From an uncultured Dialister sp. (lineage in GTDB: Bacteria; Bacillota; Negativicutes; Veillonellales; Dialisteraceae), in the NCBI RefSeq assembly GCF_900765565.1, contig NZ_CAAFRZ010000214.1:1-34885 (forward strand): 34,885 bases of DNA, given 5' to 3'. How positions within the stretch are numbered: the stretch's first letter is position 1; every line of letters begins with the position of its first letter. The notes beneath the pieces were generated by a model that worked only from the letters and a program-made list of their open reading frames with translations, had not been told where the DNA came from and ran no database searches. Positions 1-8,549 of the stretch are shown here, one piece after another. The position numbers and the translations under genes were made by a program.

Positions 1-24
1 CAACATACTAGCCTAACCACTCAA

Positions 25-50
25 AATAGCCCCACTATTGCGGGGCTATT
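25..50. terminator. Hairpin at left edge, possible terminator of an upstream gene
   Basis: A perfect 9-bp stem, AATAGCCCC (25-33) with GGGGCTATT (42-50), encloses an 8-base loop. On the + strand only AAATG follows, so it is a poor intrinsic terminator in that direction. Read on the minus strand the stem is followed by TTTT. The gene it would serve lies outside the window. Confidence 0.4.
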
Positions 51-450
51 AAATGACAATTCTCGGGACATTTTCAAAAATGCTTGACAATCATGAGATT
101 TCTAACATTATTCCTAAAATTTGTAGGCAAGTCTACTGAAATATTTTAGACGATTTTCAGCAATAATAATATATACCGAAATTCTGCAATTTAATGCAGG
201 AAATAACGCAGGATAGCCCCATTTCCAGTTTGTGGGCAGGCTCACTATAGCTGGATATCCAGTCATTTTCTCTCATAAAAATATAATGGAAAATCACTAT
301 TTCAAAATATTTTAAAATACCGCATAATATATATGACAGAGGATTACATAAAACGGACTTTTTTATCTTTCTTCTACAATCTTTACAAACATTTTACACT
401 CATAGGGTAACATAGACGTAACGGTTCGTTCGTTTTTTATGGAGGGCACC
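51..450 (+). promoter_or_regulatory. AT-rich leader upstream of the phosphate transport pair
   Basis: There is no credible gene in this roughly 400-base stretch. A perfect -35 TTGACA lies at 84-89, with a weak -10 (CATTAT, 106-111, 16-base spacer), which would give a 5' leader of more than 300 bases. A second possible promoter is TTCAAA (301-306) with CATAAT (323-328). Small inverted repeats include the 12-base palindrome CTGGATATCCAG at 251-262. Interleaved pairings also occur: 131-135 with 147-151, and 136-141 with 155-160. I recognise no known riboswitch class here. Confidence 0.35.
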
Positions 451-1077
451 ATGTTCAGTCTTGTCAACAAGCATGAAGAGTTTTTTGATTTTCTTGTTAC
501 CAATGCGGAGTACTTCCACAAGGGTACTGTAATGGCCAGGGAAGTACTGCAGGACCCGGCCAAGCTGGAGCGGTATACGAAGGAAGTTAAAAATCTGGAA
601 CATTCAGCGGATAAAGTCACCCATGATATTTCTGCTAAAATGCGTCATGTTTTCATTACTCCTATTGATCGGGAAGATTTTTTCCTTCTTACCACGTCCC
701 TGGATGACTGCGTAGATGATATCCAGGATGTGGTAATGAGCCTGAAACTTTACCATGCTGGTATCGGTTCAAAACTTCCTCTAAGGATGGCGGACATCCT
801 GGTAGAAATGTCTTCGGAAATGATTGTCCTTTTCCGTCTGCTGAAGGATATCGATAAAAACGAAACGGAAATTGCAGAGCGTACGAGAAAAATCAATGCT
901 CTGGAAAGTGAAGGAGATGAAATTTACAGAAACGCCATTTCTGACCTTTTCGATGGTACCCATGAGGTGATGGAAATTATCCGTTGGAAGGAAATCATGG
1001 AAGCCATGGAAGATACGGCCAACCGGGCAGAAAAGGTGGGGAACCTGATTAAAGAGGTGGTCATGAAGTATGCCTGA
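451..1077 (+). CDS. DUF47 (PhoU-like) phosphate transport regulator
   Basis: This is a cytoplasmic all-helical protein of 208 residues, the usual length for the DUF47/PhoU-like family that pairs with PiT transporters and is thought to modulate phosphate uptake. Two PhoU-type acidic helix motifs are visible: NLEHSADKVTHDI near residue 50 and LESEGDEIYRNAI near residue 147. The family signature ITPIDREDFFLL lies near residue 68. I start at ATG 451 rather than the in-frame ATG at 439, because the earlier codon overlaps the ribosome binding site GGAGGG (441-446), which is well placed for 451. Its stop overlaps the start of the transporter gene by 8 bases, so the two are translationally coupled. 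The family assignment is firm; the regulatory role is inferred from family and context. Confidence 0.93.
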   Translation: MFSLVNKHEEFFDFLVTNAEYFHKGTVMAREVLQDPAKLERYTKEVKNLEHSADKVTHDISAKMRHVFITPIDREDFFLLTTSLDDCVDDIQDVVMSLKLYHAGIGSKLPLRMADILVEMSSEMIVLFRLLKDIDKNETEIAERTRKINALESEGDEIYRNAISDLFDGTHEVMEIIRWKEIMEAMEDTANRAEKVGNLIKEVVMKYA

Positions 1078-2062
1078 TACCTACATTATTGGAATTGTCA
1101 TCGTTCTGGCCCTGTGCTTCGACTTTATTAACGGTTTCCATGACACGGCCAATGCCATCGCCACATGCGTAGCTACCCGAGCCTTGAGTCCGAAAGTAGC
1201 CATTATCATGTCGGCCATTCTGAATTTCGTGGGTGCTATGATTTCCACTGGAGTTGCCAAGACTATCGGCGGCGAAATCGTGACATCTCCCCATATGGTG
1301 GATTCCGTGGTGCTGTCGGCGGCCTTGGCTTCTGCCATTATCTGGAATCTTTTCACCTGGCGGATAGGACTCCCTTCCAGCTCTTCCCATGCCCTCATCG
1401 GTGGGGTTATAGGGGCGGTCATTATTTCTTATGGAACTGGAGCCATTCATCTTGCCGGCGTGCTCACTATTGTTATCGGTCTTGTGCTGTCACCGGTGTG
1501 TGCCCTGATTACGGGCTACATCATCATGACAATCCTCTATATCGCTTTCCGGAATGTGGGAAAATCCCGGGTGAACTATGTGGCCACCCATATCCAGATG
1601 GTGTCGGCGGCGCTCATGGCGTTCTCCCATGGTTCAAATGATGCCCAGAAATCTATGGGCATCATTACCCTGGCCCTTCTTTCCGGCGGTTATATTGGGC
1701 AGTTGGAAGTACCCTGGGAAGTCAAAGTTGCCTGTGCCTGTGCCATGTGTTTCGGTACATCCGTCGGCGGCTGGCGGATTATTCGTACCGTGGGAAATAA
1801 GATTTTTCGCATGCAGCCGGTGAATGGATTGGCGGCCGACCTGAATTCAGCCATTACTATTTTCAGTGCTACCATGCTTCATCTTCCCGTATCCACCACC
1901 CATGTGGTGACGGGGTCCATTATGGGGGTAGGCTGGGCTACCCGTTTTCGTGCGGTTCACTGGAGTGTGGCCTATCAGATGGTGTCGGCCTGGATTATGA
2001 CTATTCCCTGCACCGCAGCTGTGGGAGCGCTTATTTATCTAATTATTAAACATGTATTGTAA
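1070..2062 (+). CDS. pit: PiT family inorganic phosphate transporter
   Basis: This is an integral membrane symporter of the PiT family (PF01384), 330 residues, the compact bacterial form. It carries the duplicated family signature, GFHDTANAIA near residue 20 and FSHGSNDAQKSMG near residue 185, set among about ten hydrophobic segments. PiT proteins take up phosphate, often as a metal-phosphate complex, using the proton or sodium gradient. The gene overlaps the DUF47 gene by 8 bases and ends at a clear intrinsic terminator, so the pair is a self-contained two-gene operon. No PstSCAB or PhoB/PhoR component is in the window. Substrate specificity (phosphate rather than sulfate) is inferred from the DUF47 partner. 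Confidence 0.94.
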   Translation: MPDTYIIGIVIVLALCFDFINGFHDTANAIATCVATRALSPKVAIIMSAILNFVGAMISTGVAKTIGGEIVTSPHMVDSVVLSAALASAIIWNLFTWRIGLPSSSSHALIGGVIGAVIISYGTGAIHLAGVLTIVIGLVLSPVCALITGYIIMTILYIAFRNVGKSRVNYVATHIQMVSAALMAFSHGSNDAQKSMGIITLALLSGGYIGQLEVPWEVKVACACAMCFGTSVGGWRIIRTVGNKIFRMQPVNGLAADLNSAITIFSATMLHLPVSTTHVVTGSIMGVGWATRFRAVHWSVAYQMVSAWIMTIPCTAAVGALIYLIIKHVL

Positions 2063-2074
2063 GAAATAGGAGAG

Positions 2075-2107
2075 GACCGGAAAAATCATGCTTTCCGGTT
2101 CTTTTTT
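2075..2107 (+). terminator. Intrinsic terminator after the PiT gene
   Basis: The stem ACCGGAAA (2076-2083) pairs with TTTCCGGT (2092-2099) and is followed by TCTTTTTT. It lies 13 bases past the transporter stop codon. Confidence 0.9.
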
Positions 2108-2181
2108 GCGCTCCGATAGTCGGCTTTAAAAATATTTAAAATCTTCTATCCCTATGATAAAATAGGATTAATATTGAAACA

Positions 2182-2206
2182 GTATGCCCCAAAGGGCATA
2201 CGGGAG
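2182..2206 (+). promoter_or_regulatory. Hairpin abutting the rbgA ribosome binding site
   Basis: GTATGCCC (2182-2189) pairs perfectly with GGGCATAC (2194-2201) around a CAAA loop. The last stem base directly precedes the Shine-Dalgarno GGGAGGTG. A -10-like TATGAT lies at 2153-2158, so the hairpin would be in a short 5' leader. It may modulate ribosome access or protect the 5' end; no regulator is apparent. Confidence 0.55.
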
Positions 2207-2213
2207 GTGTACT

Positions 2214-3071
2214 ATGCTGATTCAATGGTTTCCTGGCCATATGACAAAAACGAAACGGATGATAGAAGACCACCTGAAGGCGGTGGATGTGGTGGCGGAG
2301 CTTCTGGATGCCCGTATTCCCCAGTCCAGTGCGAACCCCATGGTGGAGAAACTGGTGAAAGGAAAGCCCCGGATTGTGATTCTGAACAAGGCGGATCTGG
2401 CGGATCCCCGGGAGACGGATCTCTGGATTTCTTACTACAAAAAGAAAGGAATTTCCGTGGTGCCCATGACTGTGGGCAATGGAAAGAATAAGAAACGGCT
2501 CCTTTCCCTGATTCGGGAGACAGCGGAACCCATCCTTTCCAAATGGCGGAAGCGGGGATTGAAGAACCGTTCTGTACGCCTTATGATTCTTGGTATTCCG
2601 AACGTAGGTAAGTCATCTCTCATCAATTTCCTGGCAGGCAAGGCTTCCACCCGCACTGCCAATACTCCGGGTCATACGAGGGGCAAGCAGTGGGTGCGGC
2701 TTTCTGATGGTCTGGACCTTCTCGATACGCCGGGGGTGCTGTGGCCGAAATTTGACGACCAGACAGCGGCCCTCAGGCTGGCAGCTACCGGTGCCATTGC
2801 AGGAGATGTTTTCAACCCTGATGAAGTGGTGCCTGTACTTCTATCTTCTCTTGCGGAGACAGCGCCCCAGGTGCTCAAGGATGTCTATGGCATTGAAGAC
2901 GTCAGCCGGGATCCCCAGCTGCTGCTGGAAGACGCCGGACGCCGGCGGGGATGCCTCCTTCCCGGAGGAGCCATTGACTACGACCGGGCAGAAATGGCGG
3001 TGCTCCGGGATTTTCGGAGCGGCAAACTGGGACGGATTACCCTGGACCCCCTGCCGAAGGAGGAACCATGA
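2214..3071 (+). CDS. rbgA: Ribosome biogenesis GTPase RbgA (YlqF)
   Basis: This is a circularly permuted GTPase of 285 residues needed for late assembly of the 50S subunit. The permutation is visible: the G4 motif NKAD (58-61) comes before the P-loop GIPNVGKSS (127-135), the switch threonine region TPGHT (151-155) and the G3 DTPG (171-174). The N-terminus IQWFPGHMTK is typical of the family. I choose ATG 2214, preceded by GGGAGGTG, over the in-frame ATG at 2184, which lies inside the leader hairpin and has no binding site. The stop overlaps the rnhB start (ATGA). RbgA next to RNase HII is a common Bacillota arrangement. Confidence 0.95.
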   Translation: MLIQWFPGHMTKTKRMIEDHLKAVDVVAELLDARIPQSSANPMVEKLVKGKPRIVILNKADLADPRETDLWISYYKKKGISVVPMTVGNGKNKKRLLSLIRETAEPILSKWRKRGLKNRSVRLMILGIPNVGKSSLINFLAGKASTRTANTPGHTRGKQWVRLSDGLDLLDTPGVLWPKFDDQTAALRLAATGAIAGDVFNPDEVVPVLLSSLAETAPQVLKDVYGIEDVSRDPQLLLEDAGRRRGCLLPGGAIDYDRAEMAVLRDFRSGKLGRITLDPLPKEEP

Positions 3072-3853
3072 CGGTTTCTGAAATTCGGGCTCTCCTGAAA
3101 CAGGATGAAGTGCCGGAAGAGATACTAAAAGAAATCATGGCGGATTCCCGGAAAGGAGTGCAGCAGCTCCTTTCTTCCTACATGAAACGATTGGAAAGGG
3201 AGAGCAGGGAGCGGCTTCGGGTGGAGTCCATGTATGAAGTGGAGAGCAGCTTTTATAAAAAAGGAATCAACCTTATTGCCGGTATTGATGAAGTGGGGAG
3301 AGGTCCCCTGGCAGGACCGGTAACGGTGGCGGCAGTAATCCTGAAGCCCCACTGGTTTGCACCAGGACTTAATGATTCGAAGAAAGTGACGCCGGAACAT
3401 AGGGAAATTCTTTCCGGAAAAATTCTGAAAGAAGCAGTGGATGTTTCCATTGTGAGCCTATCACCTGCTGAAATCGATGATTATAACATTTACCAGGCCA
3501 CCATGATGGCCATGTACCGGGCGGTGAAGAACCTGAAAGTTCAGCCCCAGGCGGTCATCGTGGATGCCATGCCCCTTCATTTTCCGTTTCCCACGGTTTC
3601 CCTCATTCACGGCGATGCCAGAAGTGCATCCGTTGCGGCAGCATCCATTGTGGCCAAGGTGCACCGGGACCATCGGATGGATGAATACGACAAGCAGTAC
3701 CCGGGCTATGGATTTGCCAGAAATAAGGGATACGGCACGGCAGAACATATAGAAGCTCTCAGAAAACTGGGTATTACGCCCATTCACAGGAAGAGCTTTG
3801 AACCTGTGAAAAGCATGGTATTGGGAAAAGATAAAGGTGGCTGTGGACACTGA
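3068..3853 (+). CDS. rnhB: Ribonuclease HII
   Basis: RNase HII cleaves the RNA strand of RNA-DNA hybrids and nicks at single ribonucleotides in DNA. The four catalytic acids are in place: D74 and E75 in GIDEVGRGPLAG, D166 in VIVDAMPL, and D183 in HGDARSASVAAASIVAK. About 65 residues precede the catalytic domain, the N-terminal extension seen in Bacillus-type RNase HII, giving 261 residues in total. Translation is coupled to rbgA through a 4-base overlap. No terminator follows directly; the 346-base spacer downstream is described separately. Confidence 0.96.
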   Translation: MTVSEIRALLKQDEVPEEILKEIMADSRKGVQQLLSSYMKRLERESRERLRVESMYEVESSFYKKGINLIAGIDEVGRGPLAGPVTVAAVILKPHWFAPGLNDSKKVTPEHREILSGKILKEAVDVSIVSLSPAEIDDYNIYQATMMAMYRAVKNLKVQPQAVIVDAMPLHFPFPTVSLIHGDARSASVAAASIVAKVHRDHRMDEYDKQYPGYGFARNKGYGTAEHIEALRKLGITPIHRKSFEPVKSMVLGKDKGGCGH

Positions 3854-4060
3854 AACGACTCCGACAGTTGAGGGGGCGGCAGCGTATAAAATTTTGATAT
3901 GCTGCCTGATGGTAACTAATAGTGGCTGCTTCCGCAGGTTGACCGAATTTCCTGTCAGCTGAGCGCTGATAGCGGGAAGCCCCTGTACGTACGGACGGCA
4001 ATTATCTACATAGCTTATTATCGTAGAATATTTCAATAGTTATAAAAATATAAATTTCTA
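3854..4060. other. Unrecognised structured spacer after rnhB
   Basis: There is no convincing gene. The stretch is rich in local pairing. A 10-bp stem with one G-T pair is formed by GGCAGCGTAT and ATATGCTGCC, around 3879-3907. A small stem TCAGC/GCTGA follows near 3955-3970, then a near-palindrome CCTGTACGTACGG near 3985-3997. None of the pairings is followed by a T-run, and I do not recognise a riboswitch or catalytic RNA class. Minus-strand open frames across it have no family resemblance. Confidence 0.4.
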
Positions 4061-4062
4061 AA

Positions 4063-4071
4063 TGATATAAT
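4063..4071 (+). promoter_or_regulatory. Extended -10 promoter of the tetrapyrrole operon
   Basis: TGATATAAT is a perfect extended -10 element (TGnTATAAT). No good -35 is visible 17 bases upstream, which is common for extended -10 promoters. Transcription would begin near 4078 and leave a leader of about 120 bases before the first gene. Confidence 0.6.
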
Positions 4072-4091
4072 ATTGTGGTGCTATTAGAACT

Positions 4092-4145
4092 CTTCTCGGA
4101 GAAGTCTCTTTTGTTGTCATACACCTCTCATGGTGATACAATTTT
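4092..4145 (+). promoter_or_regulatory. Two leader hairpins, possible attenuator
   Basis: A short stem CTTCT/AGAAG (4092-4104) is followed by T-rich sequence. A second hairpin pairs TTGT, AT and CACC (4114-4125) with GGTG, AT and ACAA (4132-4141), with two single-base bulges, and is followed by TTTT. The second resembles a weak intrinsic terminator inside the leader, so attenuation is possible. No ligand-binding motif is recognised. Confidence 0.35.
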
Positions 4146-4199
4146 AAATGTGACAAAAGATTTATACTATTTTTTATTCTTCAGGATGGTGATTTCTTT

Positions 4200-4838
4200 T
4201 TGTACCCGGTCAATCTCAAAATGGAGGGGGTATCCTGCCTCATCATCGGTGGCGGCCATGTGTCGCTCCGGAAGGTGAAGAAGCTGGTAGACCAGCAGGC
4301 CCATGTGACAGTGCTGGCTCCGGAAATCTGTAAAGAACTCATGGCACTATGGCAGGAGAAGCGGATTTCCTGGAAGAAGGCTTTCTATGAAGCAGGGGAT
4401 GCCAAAGGGTATCATTTTGTAGTGACCGCATCGGGCAGCCGCAAGGTGGCGGAAATGGTGCGCCAGGAATCACTGGATTCTGCATTTTTATATAACAGCG
4501 CAGATTTCCCGGAACTGGGAAATTGTTTTCTGCCTGCCGCTTTTGAAACGGGAGGAATCCGCTTTACCGTATCCACCAATGGTCGATCACCGGCTATGGC
4601 GAAGTACGTAAAGAACTGGCTTGCCGGCCAGATTCCCCCTTCTTTTGGTGTGTGGTTGGACCGGGTGGGGGATATCCGCCTGGAACTGAAAGAAAAATTA
4701 AAAGACAGCCATGCCAGAGAGGATTTCTGGCACACCGTATTCAGCGACCGGATCATGGATCTGGTCCTTTCAGGGAAATTAGACGAAGCAGAGGAGTGTG
4801 TACGTCATGCAACTGGTTGTATTGGGATTAAACCATAA
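4200..4838 (+). CDS. Precorrin-2 dehydrogenase / siroheme synthase (CysG N-terminal type)
   Basis: This is a 212-residue NAD-dependent enzyme oxidising precorrin-2 to sirohydrochlorin; some family members also insert iron to make siroheme. The N-terminus MYPVNLKMEG, followed by the nucleotide-binding GGGHV (17-21), is characteristic, and the VSTNGRSPAMAKYVK segment matches the family's central helix. The initiation codon is TTG at 4200: the MYPV start matches the family, with AGGATGGTGA just upstream. The last 32 bases overlap hemA. It opens the tetrapyrrole operon and, with the CobA domain encoded downstream, directs uroporphyrinogen III to siroheme or cobalamin. Whether it also has ferrochelatase activity cannot be read from the sequence. 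Confidence 0.9.
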   Translation: MYPVNLKMEGVSCLIIGGGHVSLRKVKKLVDQQAHVTVLAPEICKELMALWQEKRISWKKAFYEAGDAKGYHFVVTASGSRKVAEMVRQESLDSAFLYNSADFPELGNCFLPAAFETGGIRFTVSTNGRSPAMAKYVKNWLAGQIPPSFGVWLDRVGDIRLELKEKLKDSHAREDFWHTVFSDRIMDLVLSGKLDEAEECVRHATGCIGIKP

Positions 4839-6090
4839 AACCGTTTCCGTAGATATCCGGGAACAGTTTGCTATTTCAGAAGAAAGCGCAAGGAGCGGTC
4901 TCCGGCACCTGGATGAACAGGATGGTATCGAGGAGGCTGTGGTGCTTTCTACCTGCAACAGAACAGAAATTTATGCGGTATTGAAAGATGGTTCCGCAAA
5001 GAAAACGCTGGAAGAATTCTTCCTGGCCCTTTCCGGCAACAGCGAGGCAAAAAAAGAATGGTTCTTCTATTTTGAGGGAGAAGCCTGCATCCGCCATCTC
5101 TTCGAGGTGGCTTCGGGGCTGGACTCCATGGTCATCGGTGAGAGCCAGATACTGAACCAGATCAAGACCGCCTACACCATGGCCCTTTCTGAAAAAGCAA
5201 CGAAAACTATTCTGAATACCCTGTTCCATCGTGCCATTACCACGGGAAAACGGGTGCGCACGGAAACCCGGATTTCCTACAGCGCCGTTTCCGTAAGCTA
5301 TGCAGCAGTGAAACTGGCGGAGAAGATTCTTGGGGGACTGGAAGACAGGACAGCCATGGTTTTCGGTGCCGGCGAAGCGGCAGAACTGCTGGTGAAGAAT
5401 CTCCAGGGAAAAGGACTTAAAAATGTAAAAGTAGCGAACCGCCACATGGACAAGGCAGAAGCCCTTGCGAAGACTATTGGCGGCGAGGCGGTGCCCTTCA
5501 AGAGCGCCCTGTCCCATGCAGATGACGTAGATATCATTGTCACCGCTACCGGTGCGTCCCAGTATATTGTGAAGGCCTGGGATGTGCGGAATCTTATGAT
5601 GCGTCGCAATACAAGACCTCTCGTTGCCATTGATATCGCCGTGCCCTGCGACATTGAACCGGAAGTCCGGGATATCCGGAATGTGACCCTCTATAACCTC
5701 GATGACCTTCAGGAAATCGTGGCTAACAACATTCGCCTCCGGAAGGAAGAGGCAGAGCGGGCAGAGGTCATTGTTCAGGAAGAAATCGATTCCATCGAAG
5801 ATCGTTTCAAATACCTTTCCACCCGGCCTGTCATGGTTTCCCTCTCCGATAAGGCTGAAGCCATCCGGGAAAGGGAACTCCGCCACGGCCTGGCGAAGAT
5901 TGAAGGACTCACGGAGGAGGATAAGAAGGTTCTTTCCCATATGACCCATATGATCGTCCGGAAAATTCTCCGGGAACCGATGATGCACCTCAATGAATAC
6001 GCCGGCACCGAATGGGAGTCGGAGGACAAATCCGCCGTGGCCCGGCTCTTTAAACTGGATGTGAGAAAGGGGCAGCAGCTTGAAAAATAA
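4807..6090 (+). CDS. hemA: Glutamyl-tRNA reductase
   Basis: This enzyme catalyses the first committed step of the C5 pathway, reducing glutamyl-tRNA to glutamate-1-semialdehyde with NADPH. It has 427 residues. The catalytic cysteine is C50 in LSTCNRTEIY. The GLDSMVIGESQI motif lies at 104-115 and the NADPH-binding GAGE at 187-190, followed by a C-terminal dimerisation helix. I start at ATG 4807. The in-frame GTG at 4798 lies only one base after the GAGGAG binding site, whereas 4807 is correctly spaced. It overlaps the preceding gene by 32 bases and hemC by 11, so tight co-translation is likely. Confidence 0.96.
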   Translation: MQLVVLGLNHKTVSVDIREQFAISEESARSGLRHLDEQDGIEEAVVLSTCNRTEIYAVLKDGSAKKTLEEFFLALSGNSEAKKEWFFYFEGEACIRHLFEVASGLDSMVIGESQILNQIKTAYTMALSEKATKTILNTLFHRAITTGKRVRTETRISYSAVSVSYAAVKLAEKILGGLEDRTAMVFGAGEAAELLVKNLQGKGLKNVKVANRHMDKAEALAKTIGGEAVPFKSALSHADDVDIIVTATGASQYIVKAWDVRNLMMRRNTRPLVAIDIAVPCDIEPEVRDIRNVTLYNLDDLQEIVANNIRLRKEEAERAEVIVQEEIDSIEDRFKYLSTRPVMVSLSDKAEAIRERELRHGLAKIEGLTEEDKKVLSHMTHMIVRKILREPMMHLNEYAGTEWESEDKSAVARLFKLDVRKGQQLEK

Positions 6091-7009
6091 CATTACCATT
6101 GCCACCAGGGAAAGCCTTCTGGCCCTCTGGCAGGCCCATTATGTAGAAAACCGATTGAAAGAAAAGTACCCCGGACTGACGGTAGAACTCCTGCCGGTCA
6201 CCACGAAGGGGGACCAGATCCTGGACCGTCCCCTTGTGGAAATCGGAGGAAAGGGACTCTTCATCAAAGAACTGGAAGTGATTCTTTTGGAAGGGAAGGC
6301 GGATATTGCTGTCCACTCCCTGAAGGATATGACCGCCCAGTGCCCCCATGGTCTTACCATCGCCGCTGTCACGGCCCGGGAAGATCCAAGGGACGCCTTC
6401 GTTTCCAACAAGTACAAGTCCCTGGAAGAACTGCCGCTCCACGCCAAGGTGGGCACATCGAGTCTTCGCCGACAGGCCCAGCTCCTTCACTGGAGAGGTG
6501 ACCTTGAAATCGGGACTCTCCGAGGCAATGTGCAGACACGGCTCCGTCACCTGGATGAAGGACAGTTCGATGCGGTCATCCTGGCAGCGGCAGGGCTGAA
6601 ACGGCTCGGTCTGGCAGACCGCATTACATCCTATATTTCCACGGAAGACAGCATTCCGGCAGCCGGGCAGGGAGTCATGGCGGTAGAAGCCAGGACTGAT
6701 GACCGGGATACCCTGGATCTTCTTTCCTTCCTTCACGACGAGGACGTGGCATCCTGCATCCGTTCGGAACGTTCCTTCCTGGCTAAAGTGGGTGGGGACT
6801 GCAAGGTGCCTGCCGGTATTTATGCCGTGCCGAAGGGAGAAGGAGGCCTCCATGTGGAAGCCTTCATCGCATCCCCTGACGGAAAGAAACTCTACCGCGG
6901 GGAAGCGGATGGTACCGTGGACCAGGCGGAAGAAGCCGGCGCATCCATCGCCGAAAAGCTCCTCGACGAGGGGGGCCGGGAAATCCTGGAGAAACTGTCA
7001 AAAATCTGA
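6080..7009 (+). CDS. hemC: Porphobilinogen deaminase (hydroxymethylbilane synthase)
   Basis: HemC polymerises four porphobilinogens into hydroxymethylbilane. It has 309 residues. Family motifs are IGGKGLFIKELE (55-66), the catalytic aspartate D83 in VHSLKDM, GTSSLRRQAQ (125-134) and AAGQGVMAVE. C241 in GGDCKVPAG is the attachment cysteine for the dipyrromethane cofactor. The start is a TTG at 6080 that overlaps the end of hemA by 11 bases. AAAGGGG about 9 bases upstream supports it, and the next residues KNNITIATR are the normal N-terminus. The next gene follows after 19 bases. Confidence 0.95.
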   Translation: MKNNITIATRESLLALWQAHYVENRLKEKYPGLTVELLPVTTKGDQILDRPLVEIGGKGLFIKELEVILLEGKADIAVHSLKDMTAQCPHGLTIAAVTAREDPRDAFVSNKYKSLEELPLHAKVGTSSLRRQAQLLHWRGDLEIGTLRGNVQTRLRHLDEGQFDAVILAAAGLKRLGLADRITSYISTEDSIPAAGQGVMAVEARTDDRDTLDLLSFLHDEDVASCIRSERSFLAKVGGDCKVPAGIYAVPKGEGGLHVEAFIASPDGKKLYRGEADGTVDQAEEAGASIAEKLLDEGGREILEKLSKI

Positions 7010-7028
7010 TTGATTTGAGGAGATTAAC

Positions 7029-8549
7029 ATGAAAAAAGGGAAAGTATACCTGATCGGGGCGGGCCCCGGAGATCCGGAACTTCTGACACTCAAAGGGAAA
7101 CGGTGCCTGGAGGAAGCGGACGTGGTGGTAGGGGACTACCTGGCGGATAAGAGGATTCTCCGCTTCATGAGACCCGATGCAGAATACATTTATGTAGGTA
7201 AAAAAGCAGGCTGCCATACTATGCGGCAGCAGGAAATCAGCAAGCTTCTGGCGGAAAAAGGAAAAGAAGGACACATCGTGGCCCGCCTGAAGGGGGGAGA
7301 CCCCTTTGTCTTTGGCCGGGGCGGCGAAGAAATTGAAGTATTGAAAGAAGCAGGTGTGCCTTTTGAAGAGGTGCCAGGCGTGACGAGCGCCATTGCGGCT
7401 CCTGCCTATGCGGGCATTCCGGTGACCCATCGGAAGGTGGCGGCTTCTTTTGCTGTTATCACAGGCCATGAAGATCCCACAAAGGATGAATCTTCCATTC
7501 ACTGGGACAAGCTGGCCGGTGGCGTGGATACCCTCATTTTCCTTATGGGGGTAGGCCATACAGCCATGATTGCTTCCCAGCTTATGAAGTATGAAAGAAG
7601 CAAGGATACCCCTGCGGCTTTCGTTCGCTGGGGGACAAGACCCTACCAGCAGACCTGGACAACCACCCTTGGCGAAGCGGCCAACGATGTGGAACGGCTT
7701 GGCATCAAGCCACCGGCAGTGTTCATCGTGGGGGACGTGGTGAACCTTCGGAAAGACATGCGATGGTTCGATAACCGGCCCCTCTTTGGGAAACGGGTCA
7801 TCGTTACCCGGTCCCGGAGCCAGGCATCCCGTCTCGTGGATGTGCTGAATGAAAAGGGCGCTGAAACCATTGAAATCCCTACTATTTCTATCAGGAAGCC
7901 CTCTGATGATTACTGGGCGATGGACAGGGCCCTTGCCAATCTTTCCTCCTATGACTGGGTGCTCTTTACCAGCCAGAATGGGGTGGACTCTTTCTTTAGC
8001 CGTCTCTACGGAAAAGGATTGGATACAAGAGCTCTGGGCCATGCCAGAATCGGTGCTATCGGGCCGGCTACGGCACGGCAGCTGAAAGCCCATGGCATCC
8101 ATGCCGATGCGGTGCCGGAAAAGTACAAGGCTGAGAATCTTCTGGCAGTGATGGAACCATCCCTTTCGGGAAATGAAAGAATCCTCATTCCCCGGGCGAA
8201 AGTTGCCAGAAGCGTTCTCCCCGAAGGTCTCCGGGCCCGGGGATGCACGGTGGATGTGGTGGAAGCGTACCAGACTGTTCCTGACGAAGAAAGTCGGGAC
8301 AAGCTCATGGAAGTCCTCACAAGCCACGGCGCTGACATCATCACATTTACCTCTTCCTCCACCGTCTACAACCTAATGGACCAGATCGGCGGACGGACAG
8401 AGCTGCTGAAAGGCATCACACTGGCCTGCATCGGACCTATTACTGCCGATACATGCCGGAAATATAAATTGGAACCATCCATCATTTCTGAAATCTACAC
8501 GATAGATGGCCTTGTCAATGCGATTGAAAAAGGAGTCGAGAAGAAATGA
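7029..8549 (+). CDS. cobA-hemD: Fused uroporphyrinogen-III C-methyltransferase / uroporphyrinogen-III synthase
   Basis: This is a two-domain protein of 506 residues. Residues 1-250 are the SAM-dependent CobA domain, with [14 protein letters not shown] (7-20) and [17 protein letters not shown] (85-101). Residues from about 254 are the HemD domain, starting [17 protein letters not shown]. HemD cyclises hydroxymethylbilane to uroporphyrinogen III; CobA methylates it twice to precorrin-2. The fusion passes the product straight to the corrin/siroheme branch and is common in Clostridia and Negativicutes. The binding site is GAGGAG at about 7017. The gene overlaps hemB by 4 bases. Confidence 0.95.
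   Translation: MKKGKVYLIGAGPGDPELLTLKGKRCLEEADVVVGDYLADKRILRFMRPDAEYIYVGKKAGCHTMRQQEISKLLAEKGKEGHIVARLKGGDPFVFGRGGEEIEVLKEAGVPFEEVPGVTSAIAAPAYAGIPVTHRKVAASFAVITGHEDPTKDESSIHWDKLAGGVDTLIFLMGVGHTAMIASQLMKYERSKDTPAAFVRWGTRPYQQTWTTTLGEAANDVERLGIKPPAVFIVGDVVNLRKDMRWFDNRPLFGKRVIVTRSRSQASRLVDVLNEKGAETIEIPTISIRKPSDDYWAMDRALANLSSYDWVLFTSQNGVDSFFSRLYGKGLDTRALGHARIGAIGPATARQLKAHGIHADAVPEKYKAENLLAVMEPSLSGNERILIPRAKVARSVLPEGLRARGCTVDVVEAYQTVPDEESRDKLMEVLTSHGADIITFTSSSTVYNLMDQIGGRTELLKGITLACIGPITADTCRKYKLEPSIISEIYTIDGLVNAIEKGVEKK

Noticed and set aside
3461..4036. 191-codon minus-strand frame covering the rnhB end and the spacer
   Set aside because: Most of it is antisense to rnhB, and the part over the spacer has no conserved look.
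3854..4199. Cobalamin riboswitch before the tetrapyrrole operon
   Set aside because: The context would suit one, but the B12-box and the other conserved core segments are not present.
6864..8327. 487-codon open frame on the minus strand
   Set aside because: It is antisense to cobA-hemD, with no ribosome binding site or recognisable domain.
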